A stretch of DNA of 64,000 nt from Pseudoduganella aquatica (GCF_009857595.1 NZ_WWCU01000005.1:62001-126000), one strand, 5' to 3'. Counted from the first letter of the stretch, positions 37,894 to 46,499 are shown. Translations and numbers: made by a program. Notes: generated from the sequence alone by a model not told the origin.

Positions 37894-39086
37894 GCTGCGC
37901 TATCCTTCTTTTTTGCGTCGCCGCCGCCCTTCTTCTTGCCCTCGGACGCGGCCTCCGCGATGCGCACCTTGCCGCCGGGGCGCAGGTTCTGTTTGCCTTC
38001 CACGATGATCTTTTCGTCGCCGTTCAGGCCGGACACGGCGGCGTACGGGCCGAAGGTGTGCAGGCGCTTGACGTTGGCCACCACGGCGGTCTGGTCCGGG
38101 GCGACCGTGTACACGAAAGTACCTCGGGTATTGCTAATAATAGCGTTTTGCGGCACCACCAGCGCATCTTTCAGCGTTTGCACGGTCAGCCTGGTGTTGA
38201 CGTACTGGCCGGGCCACAGCTGGGTCTGGCTGTTGTCGAACTGGGCCTTGACGCGTATCACGCCGGCCATGGCGTCGACCGCGTTGTCGATAAAGCTCAG
38301 CTTGCCCTTGAACTGCTTGCCGCCCGAGTCCACTTCCACCGGCACCGCGCCGGCCTGCTGGGCCGCCAGCAGCCCGGCCAGCGCGCTCTCCGGCAGGGTG
38401 AAGGACACATTGATCGGGTTGAGCTGGGTCACCGTGGTGAGCGAGGTGGACAGCTGCACCAGGCTGCCCGGATAGACGTTGATGGCGCCCACGCGGCCCG
38501 TCATCGGGGCGCGGATGCTGGTGTAGCTGGCGTCCACCTTGACGGCCTGGGTGGCCGCGAGGTCCGCGTTGAGCACGGCGCGCGCCTGTTCGACCTGGCT
38601 GCGCAGGGTGTCCACCGCGCCCTGGGCGATGAATTTCTGCGCCAGCAGGTCCATGCTGCGCTGGTACTGGCGTTCCAGGTCGGCCAGCGTGGCGCGGTCG
38701 CGCATCACCTGGGCCTGGGCTTTTTCCACATTGGCGTTTTCGCTGCGGCTGTCGAGCGAGAACATCAGCTCGCCCTGCTTCACGAACTGGCCTTCCTTGA
38801 TGTGCACCTTGACGATGGTGCTGGTGGTCTGCGGGTGCAGGTCCACGGTGCTGATGGGCGACACGGTGCCGTTGGCGGTGAGCATCACCGGCACGTCCTG
38901 GCGCTGCGGCGACACCACGTTGACCGTGGTCGGGCCTTGCTGGCCCTGGCCGCCGCCCTTGCCTGCGCCTTGGCCCTGGCCGGCCGCCTGCTTGGCGGGC
39001 TCGGCCGCCGGTTGCGCGTAATACCAGCCACCCGCGCCTATTGCGGCGGCGGCGCCTACCAGAACTATCAGTGTCGTCTTTTTCAT
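37890..39086 (-). CDS. RND efflux periplasmic adaptor (MdtA-like membrane fusion protein)
   Basis: This adaptor bridges the RND pump and an outer-membrane channel. The 398-residue protein has an N-terminal membrane helix or signal (LIVLVGAAAAIGAGGWYY) and a Gly/Gln-rich linker. The lipoyl/beta-barrel halves include ANGTVSPISTVDLHPQTT and KVHIKEGQFVKQGELMF with TSIRAPMTGRVGAINVYPG. An alpha-hairpin lies between, and a Lys-rich tail (EGKKKGGGDAKKKDSAA) ends it. It is 30 bp after the sensor kinase gene and overlaps the permease gene. Confidence 0.93.
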   Translation of the reverse strand: MKKTTLIVLVGAAAAIGAGGWYYAQPAAEPAKQAAGQGQGAGKGGGQGQQGPTTVNVVSPQRQDVPVMLTANGTVSPISTVDLHPQTTSTIVKVHIKEGQFVKQGELMFSLDSRSENANVEKAQAQVMRDRATLADLERQYQRSMDLLAQKFIAQGAVDTLRSQVEQARAVLNADLAATQAVKVDASYTSIRAPMTGRVGAINVYPGSLVQLSTSLTTVTQLNPINVSFTLPESALAGLLAAQQAGAVPVEVDSGGKQFKGKLSFIDNAVDAMAGVIRVKAQFDNSQTQLWPGQYVNTRLTVQTLKDALVVPQNAIISNTRGTFVYTVAPDQTAVVANVKRLHTFGPYAAVSGLNGDEKIIVEGKQNLRPGGKVRIAEAASEGKKKGGGDAKKKDSAA

Positions 39087-39116
39087 GGTTTTTCTTGGAT
39101 TATTGCAATGCGGGAA

Positions 39117-40472
39117 TTATTTCCCTGCGTAATATTCGGGCAGCACCAGGGTCACTTCCAGGCCGCCGTTGGCGTGGTTGGCCAGCGCGATGCTGGCGCC
39201 GTGCTGTTCTGCGATGTTGCGCGCGATGGTCAGGCCGAGGCCGGTGCCGCCGGATTCGCGCGAGCGGGAAGTTTCGATGCGGTAGAAGGGTTCAAACACC
39301 TGGGCCAGCTGGTCCGGGGCGATGCCGGGGCCGGCGTCGTGGATGCGGATGCGCGCCGCGCCCACCATGCGCTCCACCGTCACGCTGGCGCTGTGGCCGT
39401 ATTTGACGGCGTTGTCGAGCAGGTTCACCAGGCAGCGGCGGATCGCCAGCGGGCGGCCCATCAGGGCCATGGCGGCGCGGCCTTTCAGGGTCACGTCCTG
39501 GCCGGCGTCGGCGGCGTCGGCGCACACGCTGTCGAGCAGGGAGTCGAGGTCCAGCGCCTGCATGTTCTCGGTGCTGTCCATGCTGCGCGCCAGGTCCAGG
39601 CCCTCTTTCACCATCTGCTGCGTGGCCGACAGGTCGCCCAGCAGCTTTTGCTGCAGGTCGCTGTCGGTGACTTTTTCCAGCCGCAGGCGCATGCGCGTGA
39701 GCGGGGTCTGCAGGTCATGGGTGATGGCGGCCAGCATTTGCGTGCGCTGGAAAATGTGCTGGCGGATGCGCGCCTGCATGGCGTTGAAGGCGGCGCTGGC
39801 CTGGCGGATTTCGCTGGCGCCGCTCAGGGCCAGCGGCGGATGGTTGATGTCGTTGCCCAGGTCTTTCGCGGCCTGCGCCAGCTTCTGCAGCGGGCGCACG
39901 GCCATGCGGGTGACCAGGTAGGCCAGGCCGACTATGCTGAACAGGAAAGGCAGAATGCTGAACAGCTCGTTCTGGCCGGTGGGCGGCGGCGAACGCGGCG
40001 GCAGCACGGTCAGGCGCAGCACCTGGCCGTCGTGCAGGCCCACGTGCACCACGCCGCAGATGCCGCGCCACTGGACCGGGCCGAAGATGGAGTTGATCTC
40101 GCGCGGCGCGTCGCAGGCGGCCGGGCGGCCCGGCTGCGGCGCCAGCACGTAGTCCTTGCCCAGGCGGGCGGACAGCTGGCGGGAAAACGGCGTCGGCTGG
40201 GCCGCCGTGTCGATGGCGGCGTCGCTCGCCTCCAGCCGCAGGCCGCCCTGGCTGACGATTTTCAGGTAGGCGGCGCGCGCGTCCGGCGCCACCACGCTGA
40301 TGGTGGAAATGATTTCATCGGAGCGGTCCAGCACATAGGAGTCGCGGTAGCGCTCCAGCGTGCGCTGGCGTTCGGTGACGGCCAGGTAATGCGTCAGCGC
40401 GGCCGAGCCCACGATGCCCAGCAGCAGCACCAGAAAAACACGGCCCGTCATCGAACTGAGGAAATCTTTCAC
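39117..40472 (-). CDS. Sensor histidine kinase of the efflux two-component system
   Basis: This 451-residue membrane kinase has a first transmembrane helix (RVFLVLLLGIVGSAALTHY), a periplasmic sensor of about 130 residues and a second helix near residue 175 (ELFSILPFLFSIVGLAYLV). HAMP follows, then an H-box AAITHDLQTPLTRMRLRLEK, an N-box CLVNLLDNAVKYG and G-boxes IHDAGPGIAP and GTGLGLTIARNI. It begins with GTG at 40472, overlapping the regulator stop (GTGA), so the two are coupled. The layout resembles BaeS beside mdtABC; the stimulus is unknown. Confidence 0.92.
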   Translation of the reverse strand: MKDFLSSMTGRVFLVLLLGIVGSAALTHYLAVTERQRTLERYRDSYVLDRSDEIISTISVVAPDARAAYLKIVSQGGLRLEASDAAIDTAAQPTPFSRQLSARLGKDYVLAPQPGRPAACDAPREINSIFGPVQWRGICGVVHVGLHDGQVLRLTVLPPRSPPPTGQNELFSILPFLFSIVGLAYLVTRMAVRPLQKLAQAAKDLGNDINHPPLALSGASEIRQASAAFNAMQARIRQHIFQRTQMLAAITHDLQTPLTRMRLRLEKVTDSDLQQKLLGDLSATQQMVKEGLDLARSMDSTENMQALDLDSLLDSVCADAADAGQDVTLKGRAAMALMGRPLAIRRCLVNLLDNAVKYGHSASVTVERMVGAARIRIHDAGPGIAPDQLAQVFEPFYRIETSRSRESGGTGLGLTIARNIAEQHGASIALANHANGGLEVTLVLPEYYAGK

Positions 40473-41197
40473 GCCAGCGGCTCCACGCTGACGGCGCCGG
40501 CCAGCACATAGCCGCCGTTGCGCACGGTCTTGATGATTTGCGGCACGCGCGCGTCCTCGCCCAGCTTCTGGCGCAGGCGGCTGATCTGGATGTCGATCGA
40601 GCGGTCGAAGGGGTCGGCGTCGCGGCCCTGGGTCAGGTTCAGCAGCTGGTCGCGGTTGAGCACGCGGTTGGGGTGTTCCAGGAACACTTTCAGCAGGCGG
40701 AATTCGGCGCCCGAGAGCATAATGACCAGGCCGTCCGGATTGACCAGATGGCGCGCGGTCAGGTCCAGCGTCCAGTTGGAAAAGCGCATCTGCTGCACCT
40801 TGTCGGAGCCGGCATTGGACGGCATGGCGTGGCTGCGGCGCAGCACGCTGCGGATGCGGGCCAGCAGTTCGCGCGGCTCGAACGGTTTCGGCAGGTAGTC
40901 GTCGGCGCCCATTTCCAGGCCCAGGATGCGGTCCAGCGGCTCGTTGCGCGCGGTCAGCATGATGACCGGCAGCGAGGAGGTGGCGCGCAGCTTGCGGCAC
41001 AGGCTCAGGCCGTCGTCGCCGGGCAGGTTCAGGTCCAGCACGATCAGGTCAGGACGGGCTTCGTCGAGCTGTTTCCACATGGCGGTGCCGTCCGCCGCGC
41101 ACTGGGCGCGATAGCCGTTGGATTCCAGATAATCGGCCAGCAGGGAGCGGATATCGCGGTCGTCGTCGACGATCAGGATGGTAGAAGTTTGTTCCAT
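40469..41197 (-). CDS. OmpR-family response regulator of the efflux operon
   Basis: This 242-residue regulator has a receiver domain, with acidic pocket VDDDRD, phospho-acceptor Asp in DLIVLDLNLPGDDG, Thr in MLTARNE and Lys in YLPKPFEPREL. A winged-helix DNA-binding domain (SGAEFRLLKVFLEHPNRVL, DRSIDIQISRLRQKLGED) follows. I chose ATG 41197 because it has TTGGAGC upstream and starts at the receiver domain; the frame continues back to 41359 without domain content. It should control the cotranscribed kinase and pump genes and possibly the divergent Spy-like gene. Confidence 0.92.
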   Translation of the reverse strand: MEQTSTILIVDDDRDIRSLLADYLESNGYRAQCAADGTAMWKQLDEARPDLIVLDLNLPGDDGLSLCRKLRATSSLPVIMLTARNEPLDRILGLEMGADDYLPKPFEPRELLARIRSVLRRSHAMPSNAGSDKVQQMRFSNWTLDLTARHLVNPDGLVIMLSGAEFRLLKVFLEHPNRVLNRDQLLNLTQGRDADPFDRSIDIQISRLRQKLGEDARVPQIIKTVRNGGYVLAGAVSVEPLA

Positions 41198-41409
41198 GCT
41201 CCAATTATCCTTAGTTCGGCGGGGGAAGGCCAACAAGCGTTTGTATCGGCTTGTATATCCTGCGCCACAGCAAGTAGCGGCGGCGGAGAAACAGTTTGAT
41301 ACAAAAGCGGCCGGCGGGGCAATGCAGGGGCAACACCACCCTGCCAAGATGTGTTCCATGTGCAGTGCACATAAGCAGAAGCCACTGAACCCAACGCAAA
41401 GGATGGACC
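41198..41409. promoter_or_regulatory. Divergent regulator / spy-like promoter region with TTTGTATC motifs
   Basis: TTGTAT occurs at 41241-41246 and again at 41251-41256, exactly 10 bp apart, the spacing at which OmpR-family dimers bind. A reverse-complement copy GATACAAA is at 41298-41305, matching TTTGTATC at 41240-41247. These are candidate operators for the adjacent regulator. No clear consensus promoter was seen. Confidence 0.45.
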
Positions 41410-41931
41410 ATGAACACGATACGCAAATCCCTCATCATCGGCATGACCGTATTCGGTCTGGGCGTGGCCGGCAGCGCCGCCTACGCCGCCGACGCCCCGG
41501 CTCCGGGCCGCCACGGCCAGGCTCTGACGCAGGAGCAGATCGCCGCCAAAATGGCCGAGCGCCAGGCCAAATTCAAGGAAATGGTCGCCAAGCGCCAGGC
41601 CGCGCTGCACGACAAGCTGAAGCTGACGGCGGCGCAGGAACCGGCCTGGGCGGCCTTCACCGCCGCCACCGCGCCCAAGCTGCCGGCAGCCCGTCCGGAC
41701 CGCGCCGCGCTGGCCCAGCTGAGCACGCCGGAACTGATGGAAAAACGCCAGGAAATGCACAAGCAGATGCTGGCCCAGCAGGAAGTCCGCCTGGCCGCGC
41801 TGAAGACCTTCTACGCGCAGCTGACGCCTGAGCAGCAAAAGACCTTCGACGAGGCAGCCAGGCACCGCCACGGCCGTTTCGGCGGCCACCGCGGCGGCCA
41901 GGGTGGCGGGATGATGATGCGCCACGGCTAA
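41410..41931 (+). CDS. Spy/CpxP-like periplasmic stress protein (LTXXQ motif)
   Basis: This 173-residue exported protein has a signal peptide ending SAAYAAD. Its helical, charged core has two LTxxQ-type motifs (LTAAQEPAWAAF and LTPEQQKTFDEAAR) that define the Spy/CpxP family. A His/Gly/Met-rich C-terminal tail (GRFGGHRGGQGGGMMMRHG) may bind metal. Family members act as ATP-independent chaperones or as damping partners of envelope sensors. The start has AAGGATGG upstream. It is divergent from the efflux regulator, recalling spy control by BaeSR in E. coli. Confidence 0.88.
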   Translation: MNTIRKSLIIGMTVFGLGVAGSAAYAADAPAPGRHGQALTQEQIAAKMAERQAKFKEMVAKRQAALHDKLKLTAAQEPAWAAFTAATAPKLPAARPDRAALAQLSTPELMEKRQEMHKQMLAQQEVRLAALKTFYAQLTPEQQKTFDEAARHRHGRFGGHRGGQGGGMMMRHG

Positions 41932-41939
41932 GCCGGCAA

Positions 41940-42037
41940 GGCGGGTTACGCGCCCACGCGCTAACCCGCCCTACGCTCGACTCAGCACCTGCGAAAATAT
42001 CGTAGGGCGGGTTAGCAGCGGCGCTGCGTAACCCGCC
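41940..42037. repeat. REP/BIME-like palindromic element, copy C
   Basis: The outer arms GGCGGGTTACG / CGTAACCCGCC and inner arms CTAACCCGCCCTACG / CGTAGGGCGGGTTAG match copies A, B and D. The unpaired centre (about 25 bp) is unique. It lies between the convergent spy-like and dsbD genes. Confidence 0.9.
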
Positions 42038-42052
42038 AAGCGCCGTCCGGAA

Positions 42053-43852
42053 CTACTGCAGCTTATCCAGCGACTTCAGGAAGGTTTCCGCATTCTGGAA
42101 CCCCACCACGCGGGAATCCGGAATCTCCTGCCCTTGCGCATTGAACAGAATAATGCCCGGCGGACCAAACAGCTTGAAACGCTTCAGCAAAGCCTTATCA
42201 TCTTCATCATTGGCGGTCACATCCACCTGCAGCAGCACGGTGTTGGCCAGCCTGGCCTTGACCGCCGGCTCGATGAAGGTCAGCTTCTCCATTTCCTTGC
42301 AGGACACGCACCAGTCGGCATAAAAGTCGAGGATGGCGGTCTTGCCGCCCGTTTGCGCCAGCGCGGCATCCAGCTGGGCCACGGTTTTCACGCGCGTGAA
42401 GTGCACCGCCTGCGCGCCGCCGGTCAGGTGCGCCAGCGGCGCCAGCACATCCCTGCCCCCGGTAGCCAGGCCCACCAGCTGCACGCCGCCGAGAAGAATG
42501 AACACGGCCGCCACCGCCTTGGCCAGCCAGCCGTAGCCCGCGCTGCCCCAGTTCATGCCGCGGCTGCGGCCGGTGCGGGACAGCAGATACACGCCGTAGC
42601 CTATGCCCAGCAGCGCGAAGCCCACCATGGCCAGCGCGGCCGGCAGCACCGGCGACACCAGCCACAAGGCCATGGCCAGCAGCAGCACGCCGAAGAATTG
42701 CTTCACATTGTCCATCCAGGCGCCCGCGCGCGGCAGCAAGGTGCCGGCCGACACGCCCACCAGCACCAGGGGCACGCTCATGCCCACCGCCATGGCGAAC
42801 AGCGCGCCGCCGCCGACAACCACGTCGCGCGTCTGGCTGATGTAGACCAGGGCGCCGGCCAGCGGCGCGGCCACGCAGGGGCCGACGATGAGCGCGGAGA
42901 TGGCGCCCATGGCGAACACGCCGGCCAGCTTGCCGGAGGACTGGCGGTTGGACACGGTGCTCAGGCGGCTTTGCAGGCCGGCCGGCACCTGCAGTTCGTA
43001 CACGCCGAACATGGACAGCGACAGGCCCACCATCAGCAGGCCGAAGGCGCCCAGCACCCACGGATTCTGCAGCGCGGCGGCCAGTCCTTCGCCGATCAGC
43101 CCGGCGGCCACGCCCAGCGCGGTGTAGACGATGGCCATGCCCAGCGCGTAGGTGAGCGACAGCAGCAGGCCGCGCGAGCGGCTGCTGTGCTGGCCTTCGC
43201 CGACAATAATCGAGGACAGGATGGGCACCATGGGCAGCACGCAGGGCGTGAACGCCAGGCCCAGGCCCAGCAGCGCGAACAGCGGCAGGATGACCAGCAG
43301 GCGGCCGCCCTTGAGCGCCGCTTCGATCTTGCCCAGCTCGCTGGCGGCGCCGGTGCCGGATGCGGCGCCCTGCGGCGATGCCGCAGCCACGTCAGCCGCC
43401 GGCGCGGCGCCGCTGCCGCCGCTGCCGATCAGGCTGGCCTGCGCGTCCTGCGGCGAGTAGCACAGGCCCTTGTCGGAGCAGCCCTGCGAGGTGGCGGTCA
43501 GGGTGAACGGGCCGGCCGTGTCCACCGGGATGGTGATGGTGATGTGCTTGCGGTAGGTTTCGACTTCCTTGTTGAAGGTCTCGTCGAATTTGACCTTGCC
43601 CGGCGGGATGTCCGGCTTGCCCAGCGTGGCGCCCTGCGCCTTGAAGGCGAAGCGCTCACGGTACATATAGTAGCCGTCCGCGATCTCGTAGGTGACGCTG
43701 GCGGTTTTGGCGTCCAGCATGCGGGCCGAGAATTTGAAGGCGACGGCGGGATCGAGGAAGTCCTCTTCGGCGCGGGCCGGGCCGGAGAACAGCAGCGTCA
43801 GCAGCGTTAAGGGGAGCAGCAGGCGGACGAGGTGGTGGGCAAAGCGGAACAT
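42053..43852 (-). CDS. dsbD: Thiol:disulfide interchange protein DsbD
   Basis: DsbD moves electrons from cytoplasmic thioredoxin across the inner membrane to periplasmic DsbC and cytochrome c apoproteins. The 599-residue protein has a signal peptide (ending PARAEE). The N-terminal immunoglobulin-like domain has the redox pair in SQGCSDKGLCYSP. The eight-helix central domain has cysteines in AFTPCVLPMVPIL and IVGPCVAAPLAGAL, and the C-terminal thioredoxin domain has DWCVSCKEME. All six redox cysteines are present. The start has AAGG five bases upstream. Repeat elements flank the gene on both sides. Confidence 0.97.
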   Translation of the reverse strand: MFRFAHHLVRLLLPLTLLTLLFSGPARAEEDFLDPAVAFKFSARMLDAKTASVTYEIADGYYMYRERFAFKAQGATLGKPDIPPGKVKFDETFNKEVETYRKHITITIPVDTAGPFTLTATSQGCSDKGLCYSPQDAQASLIGSGGSGAAPAADVAAASPQGAASGTGAASELGKIEAALKGGRLLVILPLFALLGLGLAFTPCVLPMVPILSSIIVGEGQHSSRSRGLLLSLTYALGMAIVYTALGVAAGLIGEGLAAALQNPWVLGAFGLLMVGLSLSMFGVYELQVPAGLQSRLSTVSNRQSSGKLAGVFAMGAISALIVGPCVAAPLAGALVYISQTRDVVVGGGALFAMAVGMSVPLVLVGVSAGTLLPRAGAWMDNVKQFFGVLLLAMALWLVSPVLPAALAMVGFALLGIGYGVYLLSRTGRSRGMNWGSAGYGWLAKAVAAVFILLGGVQLVGLATGGRDVLAPLAHLTGGAQAVHFTRVKTVAQLDAALAQTGGKTAILDFYADWCVSCKEMEKLTFIEPAVKARLANTVLLQVDVTANDEDDKALLKRFKLFGPPGIILFNAQGQEIPDSRVVGFQNAETFLKSLDKLQ

Positions 43853-43895
43853 GACAGCCTTCTAAAACTAAAACTTTTCTATGGTACACCTGCTT

Positions 43896-43992
43896 GGCGG
43901 GTTACGCTCCGCTAACCCGCCCTACGCGCTTGCCACGCCTCGGGTCTGGACGATGCGTAGGGCGGGTTAGGGGCGCAGCCACGTAACCCGCC
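43896..43992. repeat. REP/BIME-like palindromic element, copy D
   Basis: The outer GGCGGGTTACG / CGTAACCCGCC and inner CTAACCCGCCCTACG / CGTAGGGCGGGTTAG arms are intact with a distinct centre of about 28 bp. It lies just upstream of dsbD and downstream of the rplQ terminator. Confidence 0.9.
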
Positions 43993-44006
43993 AAACCAGC
44001 GGCGCA

Positions 44007-44036
44007 TAAAAAAAGCCAGGCAGAGCCTGGCTTTTT
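44007..44036 (-). terminator. Terminator of the ribosomal-protein/rpoA cluster
   Basis: The minus strand reads AAAGCCAGGC, loop TCT, GCCTGGCTTT and then a long T-run. It begins 16 bp past the rplQ stop and marks the end of the alpha operon. Confidence 0.93.
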
Positions 44037-44051
44037 CTTACTCGGCGTGAA

Positions 44052-44447
44052 TTACGCTTCGTCAGCAACTTCAACAGCTTCGGTGACTTCTGGACGGTCC
44101 AGCAGTTCAACGTAAGCCATAGGAGCGTTGTCGCCTACGCGGAAACCCATTTTCAGGATGCGCAGGTAGCCGCCATTGCGGTTGGCGTAGCGTGGGCCCA
44201 GTTCAGCGAACAGCTTCAGGACCATTTCGCGGTCGCGCAGGCGAGCGAAGGCCAGACGCTTGTTGGCCAGGGTGTCGGTCTTGCCCAGGGTCAGGATCGG
44301 CTCGATCACGCGGCGCAGTTCCTTAGCTTTAGGAACGGTGGTTTTGATGGCTTCATGACGCAGCAGGGAAACGGTCATGTTGCGCAGCATAGCCAGGCGG
44401 TGGGACGAGGTACGATTCAGTTTACGGAGGCCGTGACGGTGACGCAT
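44052..44447 (-). CDS. rplQ: 50S ribosomal protein L17
   Basis: L17 is a large-subunit protein near the exit-tunnel region. The 131-residue protein begins [20 protein letters not shown], the exact family start, so I use ATG 44447 and not the frame start 15 bases upstream; AGGAAG precedes it. The short acidic tail ([12 protein letters not shown]) is common in betaproteobacteria. It is last in the alpha operon, 123 bp after rpoA. Confidence 0.98.
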   Translation of the reverse strand: MRHRHGLRKLNRTSSHRLAMLRNMTVSLLRHEAIKTTVPKAKELRRVIEPILTLGKTDTLANKRLAFARLRDREMVLKLFAELGPRYANRNGGYLRILKMGFRVGDNAPMAYVELLDRPEVTEAVEVADEA

Positions 44448-44570
44448 GGTACTTCCTTTCAATGATGTTTAATGCCAGGTTCTTCGATCGCCAGGGCTCT
44501 CACCAGGGCGCGGACCGGTTCATAAGGGTTAAACGCCCCTGGCACATGCCGGGGACGGGTGCTACAAGAA

Positions 44571-45548
44571 TTACTTCTCCAGACCTGCAGGCGGCCAGTT
44601 CTCCAGCTTCATGCCCAGAGTCAGACCACGCGAAGCCAGCACTTCCTTGATTTCGTTCAAGGACTTGCGGCCCAGGTTCGGCGTCTTCAGCAGTTCGTTT
44701 TCCGAACGCTGGATCAGGTCGCCGATGTAGTAGATGTTTTCCGCTTTCAGGCAGTTGGCCGAACGCACGGTCAGCTCCAGGTCGTCCACTGGACGCAGCA
44801 GGATAGGATCGACCAGCGGAGCGCGCGATGGCGCTTCGGCGGCCGCTTCCGTGCCTTCCAGGGCGGCGAACACATTCAACTGGTCCACCAGGACGCGGGC
44901 CGACTGGCGGATCGCTTCTTCCGGCGTGATCACGCCGTTGGTTTCGATGTTGATGATCAGCTTGTCCAGGTCGGTACGCTGTTCCACACGGGCCGATTCC
45001 ACGGCGTAAGACACGCGGCGCACTGGCGAGAACGACGCGTCCAGGATGATGCGGCCGATGGTCTTGTTGGTGTCTTCGGACAGGCGGCGGACGTTGCCCG
45101 GCACATAGCCGCGGCCTTTTTCCACTTTGATCTGCATGTCCAGCTTGCCGCCTGCGGTCAGGTGGGCAATCACGTGGTCCGGGTTGATCAGCTCGACGTC
45201 GTGCGGCAGGTCGATGTCCGATGCCAGGACGGCGCCTTCGCCTTCCTTCTTCAGGGTCAGGGTGACGGAGTCACGGTTGTGGACTTTGAAGACCACGCCC
45301 TTCAGGTTCAGCAGCAGGTCAACCACGTCTTCCTGGACGCCGTCCAGCGACGAGTACTCGTGCACCACGCCGGCGATCGTCACTTCGGTCGGCGCGTAGC
45401 CGATCATGGACGACAGCAGCACGCGGCGCAGCGCGTTGCCCAGGGTGTGGCCGTAGCCACGCTCGAACGGCTCCATCACGACTTTCGCGTGGCCGGCGCC
45501 CAGGGTTTCTACGTCGATAATACGTGGCTTCAACAAACTGTTTTGCAT
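44571..45548 (-). CDS. rpoA: RNA polymerase alpha subunit
   Basis: Alpha dimerises to start polymerase assembly, and its C-terminal domain contacts UP elements and activators. The 325-residue protein has the N-terminal assembly domain ([20 protein letters not shown]). The C-terminal domain includes [22 protein letters not shown] and the helix-hairpin-helix [19 protein letters not shown]. It lies between rpsD and rplQ with AAAGGA before the start. A terminator-like hairpin lies in the gap upstream. Confidence 0.98.
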   Translation of the reverse strand: MQNSLLKPRIIDVETLGAGHAKVVMEPFERGYGHTLGNALRRVLLSSMIGYAPTEVTIAGVVHEYSSLDGVQEDVVDLLLNLKGVVFKVHNRDSVTLTLKKEGEGAVLASDIDLPHDVELINPDHVIAHLTAGGKLDMQIKVEKGRGYVPGNVRRLSEDTNKTIGRIILDASFSPVRRVSYAVESARVEQRTDLDKLIINIETNGVITPEEAIRQSARVLVDQLNVFAALEGTEAAAEAPSRAPLVDPILLRPVDDLELTVRSANCLKAENIYYIGDLIQRSENELLKTPNLGRKSLNEIKEVLASRGLTLGMKLENWPPAGLEK

Positions 45549-45606
45549 GAAATGTCCTTTTCAATACCCTCGGCTCATTACACCGATAAGGCTGATGGCA
45601 TTAGTG

Positions 45607-45639
45607 AAAACGCCCGCTGTGCGTTTGCGGCAGCGGGCG
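45607..45639 (-). terminator. Terminator-like hairpin between rpsD and rpoA
   Basis: On the minus strand CGCCCGCTG pairs perfectly with CAGCGGGCG across an 11-nt loop and is followed by TTTT. It begins about 20 bp after the rpsD stop, inside what is usually one operon, so it may act as a partial terminator or processing site. Confidence 0.65.
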
Positions 45640-45657
45640 GGGAACGACTGACTACGA

Positions 45658-46281
45658 TTAACGCGAGTACAGTTCGACGATCAGCGATTCGTTGACGTCG
45701 TGGGCGATTTCGTTGCGCTCTGGCAGCGATTTCAGGGTGCCTTCCATTTTCTTGGAATCTACCGACACCCAAGCTGGCATGCCAACTTGTTCAGCCAGCG
45801 ACAGCGCTTCAACGATACGCACTTGCTTTTTGGCTTTTTCGCGCACAGCGATCACGTCGCCGGTTTTCACGTTGTACGAAGCGATGTTCACGACATTGCC
45901 GTTCACGGTGAACGCCTTGTGCGATACCAGCTGGCGCGCTTCGGCGCGGGTCGAGCCGAAGCCCATGCGGTATGCAACGTTGTCCAGGCGGGTTTCCAGC
46001 AGGGACAGCAGGGTTTCACCGGTGTTGCCTTTGCGGCGGTCGGCTTCAGCGAAGTAGCGGCGGAACTGGCGTTCCAGGATGCCGTACATGCGTTTTACTT
46101 TTTGCTTTTCGCGCAGCTGGTTGCCGAAGTCCGAGGTGCGGGCGCCCGATTTCACGCCGTGCTGGCCTGGCTTGACGTCCAGTTTGCATTTCGAATCCAG
46201 GGAGCGGCGTGCGCTCTTCAGGAACAGATCAGTGCCTTCACGGCGGGACAGCTTTGCTTTTGGTCCGATATAACGTGCCAC
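45658..46281 (-). CDS. rpsD: 30S ribosomal protein S4
   Basis: S4 is a primary 16S rRNA binder that starts assembly of the 30S body and, in enterobacteria, represses the alpha operon. The 207-residue protein begins [20 protein letters not shown]. It has the S4 RNA-binding domain near residues 96-160 ([20 protein letters not shown], then [20 protein letters not shown]). A 225-bp structured gap separates it from rpsK, unlike the tight spacing of neighbouring genes, so it may have its own promoter and leader control. Confidence 0.98.
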   Translation of the reverse strand: MARYIGPKAKLSRREGTDLFLKSARRSLDSKCKLDVKPGQHGVKSGARTSDFGNQLREKQKVKRMYGILERQFRRYFAEADRRKGNTGETLLSLLETRLDNVAYRMGFGSTRAEARQLVSHKAFTVNGNVVNIASYNVKTGDVIAVREKAKKQVRIVEALSLAEQVGMPAWVSVDSKKMEGTLKSLPERNEIAHDVNESLIVELYSR

Positions 46282-46340
46282 GGTGCTTTCCTTTAAATAA
46301 TGACGCCCCAGCCAGCCGCTGTGCGGATGGTTAGGCGCTA

Positions 46341-46364
46341 GTCCAGCTCACTTTCAGCTTGGAC
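46341..46364 (-). promoter_or_regulatory. Hairpin in the rpsD leader
   Basis: On the minus strand GTCCAAGCT pairs with AGCTGGAC, with one bulged A and a GAAAGTG loop. It lies about 60 bp before the rpsD start and downstream of an attenuator-like hairpin. It is a possible site for S4 feedback control. Confidence 0.4.
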
Positions 46365-46378
46365 GGTGGCTCAAAACG

Positions 46379-46406
46379 AAAAACCCGCCGGAGTTGATCC
46401 GACAGG
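46379..46406 (-). terminator. Attenuator-like terminator in the rpsK-rpsD gap
   Basis: The minus-strand stem CCTGTCGGA / TCCGGCGGG, with two G-U pairs and loop TCAAC, is followed by TTTTTCGTTTT. It lies about 15 bp downstream of a -10-like TATACT, so it could stop short transcripts before rpsD or end the rpsM-rpsK message. Confidence 0.6.
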
Positions 46407-46421
46407 CGAGAACAGCCGGAC

Positions 46422-46450
46422 AGTATAGCCGTTTCCGGCCCACTGTTCCA
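46422..46450 (-). promoter_or_regulatory. Putative promoter for rpsD
   Basis: A -10-like TATACT (46422-46427) is preceded on the minus strand, at 17 bp, by a poor -35 (TGGAAC). The sequence is followed by the attenuator-like hairpin. The -10 match is good and the -35 weak. Confidence 0.4.
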
Positions 46451-46477
46451 GCGGTTTTTTGCTTCCAAGAGGACGGC

Positions 46478-46499
46478 GCCGGCGGACTGGTCCGCCGGC
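46478..46499. terminator. 22-bp palindrome after rpsK
   Basis: GCCGGCGGAC and GTCCGCCGGC are exact complements around a 2-bp centre. The element starts 7 bp after the rpsK stop but has no U-tract, so it may be a pause, an RNA 3' end or a rho-assisted terminator. Confidence 0.45.

Noticed and set aside
35101..38475. Long plus-strand frame (1124 codons) opposite the RND pump and adaptor
   Set aside because: It mirrors clear RND and MFP proteins and shows no domain or start signal.
40473..41000. N-terminal extension of the sensor kinase frame into the regulator gene
   Set aside because: This segment is the regulator gene in another frame. The kinase signal anchor begins at the GTG at 40472.
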